DNA from: Diphasiastrum complanatum | Lineage: Eukaryota > Streptophyta > Lycopodiopsida > Lycopodiales > Lycopodiaceae | Length of the DNA: 64,000 bases | Assembly: GCA_029204225.1 (NCBI GenBank) | Contig: CM055109.1 | Location: forward strand, 23,648,422-23,712,421 | Direction: 5' to 3' | Shown here: piece by piece, positions 57,701 through 64,000 of the stretch | How positions within the stretch are numbered: position 1 is the stretch's first letter | Layout of the letters: every line of letters begins with the position of its first letter | Notes under the pieces: model-generated | Databases searched by the model: none | Told to the model about the DNA's origin: nothing | The model's input: the letters and a program-made list of their open reading frames with translations, nothing else | Translations under genes and position numbers: made by a program

Positions 57701-60700
57701 CGAGGACCAGGATGCCCTGTCCAAATAGCATAGGCAAGCTGAGCATGGCAAGTAGCAGGAAGTAAATCAGTGGAATGCTCAGAGGATAGATCAGGCTCAT
57801 GAGAAATATGAATGTAGATATCGGAATCATCTGGAGTAGTGCCCTCATGGTAAAAAACAGCAGTAGTAGTAGGGAGAGGCTGACGGCAATCACGGGCAAA
57901 ATGGTCAGGACTCTTACAAGTTACAACGAAAGCAAAGACGCTTCTGCTGAAGGTCAACGAACTCTGCAGACGTGTAACGTCGGACAAAAGCAGGTCGAGG
58001 GGTTGGAGGACGAGGAGACGAAGGGACAATGGAAAGAGTTGGAACAGAAGGGGCAGGTGTAGGGGTGGACGTAGCGGGAAAAGATGAAGCAGAAGGACGG
58101 GATCGGGAGAAGCGGGAAGGAAGGGTGTCAGAGTACTTGTGCTATAAAGTACTGGCAAGAGACATCGCCTCAACAAGTGTGGGAGGACGGAAGGAAAAAA
58201 CATCATAACGTAACCACGAAGCCCAATGGAATGAGAAATAAGCTCAGTGGGCTGTAGATCTGCGAAAAGATAAGAAGGCTCCATAAATTGATCTGTATAA
58301 GAAGCAAGGTCACTGGTCTGAGTGAGGCTACGGAATGCATCACATTGGCGGTCGAGCCACTGAGCATCAATCATAGCATGACGGAGGTCACGGCGAAAGG
58401 TATGCCATGTATGGAGCCCTTCCCGATCAGGATCAGCTCGATAAACTCGCCACCACGTGGCGGCGCATCCATCTAAGTGTAAAGCAGCCAACTGGATCTT
58501 TTGAGGATTAGTCTTACGGTAGATCTGAAAATATGTGTCAAGCTTAGCAAACCAATTCTCTAATAAGTTCCCGTCAGAGGAACCGGAATAGGTAGCAAGC
58601 TGTATCCTATCACGAAAGTCTCGAGCAAAGTGTGTCTCAGGAACTGGGGGACGTGGAAAGAAACCAGGAGGTGGGTTAGGTGGAATGGATGGTCCACCAC
58701 CAGGCTGACTAGCAGAAGAAGATGGAAATCCAAATGGAGGGGGGGAGTCCCAAATGAAGGAAAAACAAGAGCTTTACCAGGACCATGAGGCTGTAAAGAA
58801 TCAATCTGCGACTGCATAGTAGCAAAGCTGGTCATAACTGTATCTAAGCGAAGAACGAGGCCAGAAAGGGTATCATCCATGCGACAAAACTGATCGGATA
58901 AGTTTTCCTGAGTAGTCTCACTTGGGGTAGGTGAATGTGCCATAACGATAGTGGAAGGAATAGACGAAAACTTGAGGGAGCCGACACTCGTCGTCACCCC
59001 AAATTAGTCTATTAAAACCACTATTATCACAACTAAGAAAGGACAACAATCAGCAAATGAAAAAAGTGAAAATGAAGGCTGTAAAAATGTGCTGGACAGC
59101 CAGGAGGCAAGTGACAAATTGGAATATCAAACAGAGTTGGAATTCCGTGAAATTTGGTTGAGGATGGGCGCTGGAAAGCCTGTTGATGAACTGTGACATA
59201 TGGCTACAGAATGGATAAAAGAATAGGCGAAAGTGACAAGTTGGAAGGTTTGGGGCAGCGATGAACAGCCTGAAGGAATTTGGCAATTCGGGATAGCAAA
59301 CGATTGCGGAATTGGGTGATTTTTGGATGAGGATGGGAGGCTGGGAAATAATTGTGGAAGATGGCTGCAAACTCGTAAAATGTTGGATGAAAGTGACAGG
59401 TCGGAAGGCAGGGACAATCGATGGAAATGAAGGAGGAGGAGCGCTGGGCAGCAAGAAGAGAGGGAGCAGGAAGGAGGACAAGGGGCAACGATGGAGTAGG
59501 GCTGTCAAGGCAGCAATGGAGCTGTAGGAGCAGCGACGGAGCAGGGCAAGGTAGCAAAAGAAAATAAAAAAATTCCCAAGATTATGCTCAGGAAAATGCT
59601 CTGTTACCAAGTTACGAATGAAGCCACAATTGATCTAGAGCTAAGCTATGAAAGCAACACATAAGCAAGACTTAAGCCATGAAAGCAGCACCAGTAATAT
59701 GTCCAAATGGCCTAATAATGAATAATAAGGCCAAAGGCCAACCATATAGTCTAAGTGTCACTAATGAATAAAAAGGGCCCAAGGTCTGTTTATGCATAAA
59801 GTAAAGTAAATGTAAATGGACGCGGTGAATGTAATGAGCCAAGTCCATAACTTTGATCATTCTCAATCAAACCGTAAATTTGGATTCCACAATAATTATG
59901 ACATCATAAAAAGGTTGCTGAATGATTTTTAGAAGGCTCCTTCATAGCTTGTTACCATGTACATGATTGTAAACAATAAATTGGAGTCTGGACTATGAGA
60001 AAATCAAACACCTTGCATCAATGATCACTTAGCAATGATACTAGTTCGATTCACAGTTCACAATGAGTTTTTAACAGCTTATATGTGTTGTTCCTTCCCA
60101 CGCTACCACACACATGAAAAACAAAATCCAAAAAATAAAAAAGAAAGGGCACTGTTTTGCACTTCAGATTTCTAGAACACGCATTCCAAAATGCAATCGG
60201 AACACAATTTTCTGGAATGCTGCATATCTATGTGATGTTACGTTTTTAGTTGCTCTTAGTACAATATTAGTTTTTACAAAATGGAATAGATTGTTGATCG
60301 ATCGAAGGTGGTAAACCTTCATGTTCGCTTATGGGTGTCATGAAAGTATTTTCAAGGTCACTTTGTATCATTATAGATGCATATTAGCATTGCAAGCTAT
60401 CTAAGAATCACAAGAGTGATTGTTGTTCTCTAATGTAGGACTAGTGGCCCTTGTTCTTGTCACATCCTCCATAAATTCCACTACCACCTATCTTCCACGC
60501 ATCTTCCTATTCTTTTCTCTCCAACTAAATTAGAAACCATTATTAGCACAATCATGGATTTTGATATGAATTGAGCATAAATGATCATGAATGACGATCT
60601 AACAACAATCTTCTATGAAGAATGACAAATGATGTCAAATATAATCAATGGCTAAAGTCTATTCAAAACCAAATAATGAGTGCTAGAAGAGGGAAGGATT

Positions 60701-62920
60701 GTTAGATGCCAGTCCGACTTTGACGTATTTCTGACACGATCAGTTACTAGGGGCCGAGGGCCAGGGTATTGGTGAGGCCAGTAACTGGGATGGACACCAG
60801 AGGACCAGTTGGGTTCGGTGCGTCACAGGTCGTGACCTGGTGTAACCGACTGACAGGATGTCAGTAGGCGGAGTTATGACCATATGGACCCTAGCCGTCA
60901 GTAGCGGATAGGCCTTTGTTGTGGATGAGCAACTAGCTGGTAGTTATGCTGGGTGACAGTGTGTCACAATTCCATGACGGGGAACGGGGGTGGTGCCTCA
61001 AAGTCACGCACTGATTGCGGGTACAGGATTTCATGGAACCATGGGGACTGATCACCCCCTGCATGGCGGCCATGTGTCCCCGGTTCAGAATAGCAATCAG
61101 ATAGACTCAAGAGGAGGGCACCTATGGACATCAGAGTTTGAGAGCTCTTGGGAGATTGGAGTGCAACACAAATCATCCACCAAATTGGCTGCCAAAAAGG
61201 AAGTACAACTAATAGCAAGGGATAGGTGGAGAAGATGCTGTGAAAATCTTCTTGAAATAGAGCACCAACAAGCAAGAAGATCCCAATGTCGAAGAGAACT
61301 GTGTAAGGTAGGGCGCCAGCCAAGAAGAAGGCATGAATCATTCCAAAGGTAGTGAAAATCTAGCAACTAATATCACCAAAGTCCGCGTGAAGTAGGGCAC
61401 CAACTAGTATCATTGAAGTATGAATTGACATTACATGAGACAGTCTAGCAATCTTCCATAAAGAATGATAAAGAGCATCACATATCAACATTAGGGCCCT
61501 ACAAGCATTAGCAAAGGTAAGAGTTCTCCTAGGAAGAGCCCAGGCAATACCAAATCAATACGTTGGAAAATGAATGTACATAGGGCCTACTTATACTCCT
61601 TTGAGAAGCCCTAAAGTGTGATTTGAAAATCAAGGGAGGTAGGACTTTTGGAGGGAAAGTAGTGCACCCTCCTAAAGTCCACTCCAAATACTTATCTAAT
61701 AAAAGTTAGGCCCTTGGTCAGTCCTAAATATAAATGCATAGAGAAGGTTTTTAGGCTTGTACATGAATAAAAAGGGCTTAGGACCAACAAATGAATAGAA
61801 GAGCTATTGAAGACATTCTACTCCACTAGGGCCAAGTTTGAGTGTCTCAACAAAGCTTGAAAGAAATGCCATTGCCACTGAAAATGTGGTCATTTATGGT
61901 CTGAAAACCAATTCTATTAACTTATGCCATAGTACTTTAACACAATTTTATACATGTATAGGGTTCCCACTATAGCCTCTACGTTTAGCACATAATGACG
62001 TAACAATTTAATTGTTGATGGTTAGTAAACAAAACCTTAATATTATGCATCTTTGCATTATAAGGTACACATTTTTTTGATTTGTATACCAAATTCTACC
62101 TCAGTTTGATTTCTTAAAGTTGATGGCCTCAAAAGTAACTCTAATCAATATGGTCTGAAAACCAATTATTAACTTATTCATAGTTTGACACAATTCTATA
62201 CATGTACTTGGTTCCCATTACAGCCTCTACGTTTAGCACATAACGACGTAAGAATTTAACTGTTGATGGTTAGTAAACAAATCCTTAATATTGTGCATCT
62301 TTGCCTAAAAGTAACTCTAATCAATATAGTTTACTCACACCATGCTATGAACTTTAGCTAGTACGGTGATTTTGTACAATTAGAATTGTATTTGCAAAAG
62401 CTGTTTTATGTTTAGCAAATTAGTTATGTAGCTACTTTTGGGCCGATTATGGATTGATTTTCTATTAACTTTTAAATGAAGTGTTTAGAGTATTGGGCTT
62501 GCATTATCCAAACTAGCAATTTCTTTTTTTAGAAGATGATGTTCCTTTCATTTATCTTTTTAATATTTACACGCATCCAAAATGATGTATGTGCCAATCG
62601 TTGATGTCACATTCCATCAGTCTATTCATGTTATGAAAAAAGATCAAAGATTGCCATGAACATCATCATATTCATTATCATATGATTGTATTGTGGTTTT
62701 TTCAATCTTGGTAACGTAAAGTATATTTTGTATAACATCCAGGTAATACTTATGAATTTAAAACTGAGTATATGAAGATTTGGAAAAGGATTTAACTTAC
62801 TATTTCCTTCTTGAATATTTTGTTTCGTTCTTGTAGTCGAACGGAAGAAGATGAAATCTACTACTACAACTTTTTCACTGGAGAGAGTATTTGGGATCAT
62901 CCTTGTGATGATTTGTACAG
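51656..62920 (+). CDS. CEP164-like: CEP164-like WW-domain protein, 5' part (three exons)
   Basis: Exons 51656-51725, 51962-52073 and 62837-62920 join in phase (GAAG|AA, then CCTG|T) through GT-AG introns of 236 bp and 10,763 bp, giving 88 complete codons. Residues 10-23 are the acidic [15 protein letters not shown] block. Residues 24-50 read [11 protein letters not shown] and LLWVAREGL. Then PLPEHWKPC leads into a WW domain with W58, the aromatic triplet YYY69-71, W80 and P83 ([20 protein letters not shown]). This order is the N-terminal signature of CEP164, the distal-appendage protein of mother centrioles and basal bodies whose WW region recruits the tubulin kinase TTBK2 in animals (family knowledge). 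The start at 51656 (CGCATGGC) is chosen because CEP164 begins about ten residues before the acidic block; the frame is open further upstream to 51518. The gene continues past 64000: exon 3 ends with a donor (TACAG|GTTTGG) and no later exon was recognised. Role in this plant, presumably sperm basal bodies, is inferred. Confidence 0.9.
51962..52073 (+). CDS. CEP164-like: CEP164-like exon 2
   Basis: Acceptor CTGCCACAG at 51961, then [37 protein letters not shown] and the first two bases of a Cys codon. Donor CCCTG|GTACTT at 52074. It carries the residues linking the acidic block to the WW domain and the first conserved Trp. Confidence 0.92.
52074..53819 (+). other. CEP164-like intron 2, proximal part
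   Basis: AT-rich intronic DNA up to the chromovirus insertion. Short ORFs (for example 52262-52477 plus, 52377-52589 minus) have no recognisable domain. Confidence 0.5.
53825..54272 (-). repeat. 3' LTR of the intronic chromovirus (448 bp)
   Basis: Shares long blocks with 59610-59852 (ATGAAGCCACAATTGATCTA at one end, CCATATAGTCTAAGTGTCAC in the middle, AAGTCCATAACT at the other). Confidence 0.93.
54320..55369 (-). pseudogene. Chromovirus integrase C-terminal half and chromodomain
   Basis: A 349-codon frame: [18 protein letters not shown] (second catalytic Asp), [19 protein letters not shown] (Glu), the GPY/F region ([40 protein letters not shown]) and a chromodomain-like end ([35 protein letters not shown]). 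A frameshift near 55290 separates it from the upstream integrase zinc-binding and first-Asp region. Confidence 0.93.
55248..57120 (-). pseudogene. Chromovirus RT, RNase H and integrase N-terminal half
   Basis: RT begins near 57120 ([15 protein letters not shown]), with a stop near 57015 before [21 protein letters not shown] 553-codon frame (55248-56909) follows with [16 protein letters not shown], the catalytic [11 protein letters not shown], RNase H residues [29 protein letters not shown] and TDHQSLRYL, then integrase. The integrase zinc site has H residues ([12 protein letters not shown]) but the first Cys is Tyr (TYPFCLRNK). The first integrase Asp is in [15 protein letters not shown] and RNase H catalytic residues are intact. 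Confidence 0.95.
57121..58997 (-). pseudogene. Chromovirus gag and protease
   Basis: N-terminal gag (58560-58997) reads [10 protein letters not shown], then [19 protein letters not shown]. After a break near 58560 the capsid block follows ([40 protein letters not shown]). A decayed knuckle ([11 protein letters not shown]) lies near 57900. The protease site reads [14 protein letters not shown] where a D-T/S-G motif is expected, followed by the conserved [15 protein letters not shown]. The frame ends at 57121 before RT. Confidence 0.9.
59598..59609 (-). promoter_or_regulatory. Variant primer binding site TGGTAACAGAGC
   Basis: Minus strand, immediately next to the 5' LTR edge at 59610. One base differs from the usual TGGTATCAGAGC. 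Confidence 0.88.
59610..59852 (-). repeat. 5' LTR of the intronic chromovirus, internally deleted (243 bp)
   Basis: Matches both ends of 53825-54272 but lacks about 205 bp between GAAAGCAGCA and CCAGTAATATG, where the left copy carries its GC-rich middle. Confidence 0.92.
59853..61479 (+). other. CEP164-like intron 2, middle part
   Basis: Intronic DNA. The interval about 60710-61110 is distinctly GC-richer and contains many CCAGT/ACTGG and GTCAGT words, suggesting another decayed insertion. No domain is recognised. Confidence 0.4.
61480..61860 (-). mobile_element. Diverged LTR remnant related to the intronic chromovirus LTR
   Basis: It shares the order of words seen in 53990-54230: CCTACTTATA, GAAGCCCTAAA, GGGAGG, AGTGCACCCTCC versus AGTGCGCCCTCC, and ATGAATAAAAAGGGC. 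No partner LTR or coding region is next to it, so it may be a solo LTR. Confidence 0.5.
61897..62335. repeat. 254-bp tandem duplication in intron 2
   Basis: TGGTCTGAAAACCAATT...CAGCCTCTACGTTTAGCACA...TGATGGTTAGTAAACAAA occurs at 61897 and 62151. The second copy lacks about 60 bp near its end. Both copies finish with AAAAGTAACTCTAATCAATA. Confidence 0.9.
62837..62920 (+). CDS. CEP164-like: CEP164-like exon 3 (WW domain)
   Basis: Acceptor TTCTTGTAG at 62836. The first base completes the Cys codon, followed by [20 protein letters not shown] and HPCDDLYR. The second WW Trp and the Pro three residues later are present. Donor TACAG|GTTTGG at 62921. Confidence 0.93.
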
Positions 62921-63288
62921 GTTTGGGGTGACCTCCACTTTCAACAAGACATATATACAATCGTTTTTTTGGGATCATAATGTGATGTGGTTCTCTTAGC
63001 TCTTTTCCTTGAAAACTAGCAAATGAAGTTCTAAGTACCTCATAGTATAATAACTCCCATCTAACTAAGATGTGGAAAGTGAAAAGTGATGATGCTTAGC
63101 TTGATCCATCTAAGTTTTTGTCTGTTATACCTATATTGAGAATCATTGGGAAACTAGTTTTCTAATGTCGCACACACAACCACCACTATATGCAACTTTG
63201 GTTTGCGAAAGAGGTTAAAAGTATGCAATCTATAGAGGTTGATAGAGAAATGTAAACTTGGCATCGATGAGTATTTGACAGCTAGAAG
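62921..63288 (+). other. Start of CEP164-like intron 3
   Basis: Intronic sequence after the exon 3 donor. I searched for the next expected exon (CEP164 continues with a charged coiled coil) and found no convincing acceptor-plus-frame before 64000. Confidence 0.4.
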
Positions 63289-63462
63289 GCTAACTTTATG
63301 TTAGGAGCATATTTACATAATAAGCATTGGAAACTTGTCGAACATATGTTTAGATTGTGTAAAAGTTTGAAAATTGCTAACTTTATGTTAGGAGCATATT
63401 TACATAATAAGCATTGGAAACTTGTCGAACATATGTTTAGATTGTGTAAAAGTTTGAAAATT
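63289..63462. repeat. Near-perfect 87-bp tandem duplication
   Basis: GCTAACTTTATGTTAGGAGC through AAAGTTTGAAAATT occurs at 63289-63375 and 63376-63462 with essentially no differences, indicating a recent event or an assembly artefact. Confidence 0.95.
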
Positions 63463-63550
63463 TTCTAATATTTAAGGCTCTCATGCACATGCTTAGCCCA
63501 TAGTCTCCTTGTACAAAGAGTAAGAAGGAGAGCAAATGAATAATAATATC

Positions 63551-63594
63551 AAGAAGAAGAAGAAGAAGAAGAAGAAGAAATGATGATGATGATG
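63551..63594. repeat. (AAG)n/(ATG)n compound microsatellite
   Basis: Ten AAG units (63551-63580) pass directly into a short ATG/GAT run. The long low-complexity ORF on the minus strand here is a by-product. Confidence 0.95.
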
Positions 63595-64000
63595 AAACAT
63601 AATCAAACAAAAAGATGAAGAAGAGGATTATTATTACGACAACGATGATGACAATGATGAACAATGTTTCATGATTCAATTGTTGAAACCTTGAATCAAG
63701 TTAAATCGGTGTAGTTTGAATCAGCCAAATTCGAGTTGGAAAATAAACTTGAGTCAAAATAATTTTTTATCCAATTTTTTTTTTCTAAAAATTTATTTCC
63801 ATTTTGGGTATAATCTTCGTTTAATTCAATGTGCAAACGTCTCCTATATTTGATCCATGCTAGTGCAAAAATATGATTTGATTTGAATAGGACCTTCATT
63901 GATTAGATGATCCATGTGAATTATCGTAGTATGCAACGACATATTTACAAGTGTCTGACACCTTATTTATAGTGCCATAGGGTCCAAATTAGAGCTAGTC

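Larger units (their letters stand above)
53825..59852 (-). mobile_element. Full-length chromovirus (Ty3/gypsy) with AGTTA...TAACT LTR ends
   Basis: A 6.0-kb element inserted in intron 2 of the CEP164-like gene in the opposite orientation, flanked by the 5-bp duplication TTGAT (53820-53824 and 59853-59857). The LTRs are 53825-54272 and 59610-59852; the latter has lost about 205 bp internally. In both, the ends are AGTTAT... and ...GTAACT rather than TG...CA. A primer site TGGTAACAGAGC (one mismatch from the usual tRNA-iMet site) abuts the 5' LTR at 59598-59609, and a purine tract GTGTCGGGGAG precedes the 3' LTR. It encodes gag, protease, RT, RNase H, integrase and a chromodomain, with a few stops and frameshifts. 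Confidence 0.95.

Noticed and set aside
54352-59610. Leu-rich ORFs resembling membrane proteins on the minus strand (for example 54352-54993, 55850-56290, 59050-59610)
   Set aside because: Shifted frames of the chromovirus pol or of its 5' leader; the hydrophobic appearance is a frame artefact.
63437-63679. Minus-strand ORF with a Leu/Ile-rich hydrophobic stretch resembling a transmembrane protein
   Set aside because: It is the AAG/ATG microsatellite read in reverse; no homologous domain.

Overview
Organism and overall character. This is nuclear DNA of a land plant with a large, repeat-rich, AT-rich genome. Nearly everything recognisable is transposable-element sequence: Copia and Ty3/gypsy LTR retrotransposons (several with the plant initiator-tRNA-Met primer site TGGTATCAGAGC), one LINE and one large hAT DNA transposon. 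There are no bacterial-type operons, rRNA genes or convincing tRNA genes. The one ordinary host gene I can support is the 5' part of a CEP164-like (centrosomal/basal-body WW-domain) gene at 51656-62920, plus strand. Three exons join in perfect phase across introns of 236 bp and about 10.8 kb. CEP164 belongs to basal bodies, so if the gene is functional the plant probably makes flagellated sperm (bryophyte, lycophyte, fern, cycad or Ginkgo rather than angiosperm or conifer). That is inference; the species is not identified.

Layout. 1-4.9 kb: an internally deleted minus-strand Copia remnant (gag/protease, integrase lost), then a plus-strand Copia RNase H end with its 3' LTR. 5-9.5 kb: a 154-bp GA microsatellite, a decayed gypsy gag and several local tandem duplications. 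10.9-16.1 kb: a gypsy integrase remnant, then a gypsy element with two LTRs (11574-12079 and 15635-16077), gag and RT, lacking protease and everything after the start of RNase H. 16.1-17.1 kb: a gypsy gag remnant with four zinc knuckles. 17.3-21.3 kb: a Copia element of the same family as the 1.7-3.4 kb copy, with the protease active site and the end of RT missing. 22.2-22.9 kb: a cluster of G-box palindromes upstream of a TATA box. 23.6-24.8 kb: a minus-strand Copia RT/RNase H remnant. 24.8-29.5 kb: low-copy-looking DNA with one weak candidate coding region and a T14/G28 tract.

29.5-47 kb is a nested structure. An ancestral long inverted repeat (arms about 1.6 kb, right arm 45410-47023) has a left arm split by two later insertions: a complete Copia element (29686-35181, TSD TATAT) and a complete hAT element (35752-41981, TSD ATATAGCC). 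The right arm keeps both pre-insertion sites empty, so both boundaries are verified within the window. The hAT carries an almost intact spliced transposase, a long C-terminal module with two AT-hooks, subterminal palindrome clusters and a second, oppositely oriented ORF with its own TATA-like sequence. The spacer of the inverted repeat (42.9-45.4 kb) holds a chromovirus end and one LTR.

47-49.1 kb: a LINE remnant and an adjacent zinc-knuckle gag fragment. 51.6-64 kb: the CEP164-like gene. Its second intron contains a full-length chromovirus (53825-59852) with unusual LTR termini (AGTTA...TAACT), a related LTR remnant and tandem duplications. The gene continues beyond the window. The host gene and the mobile elements show no functional link other than insertion of elements into the intron.
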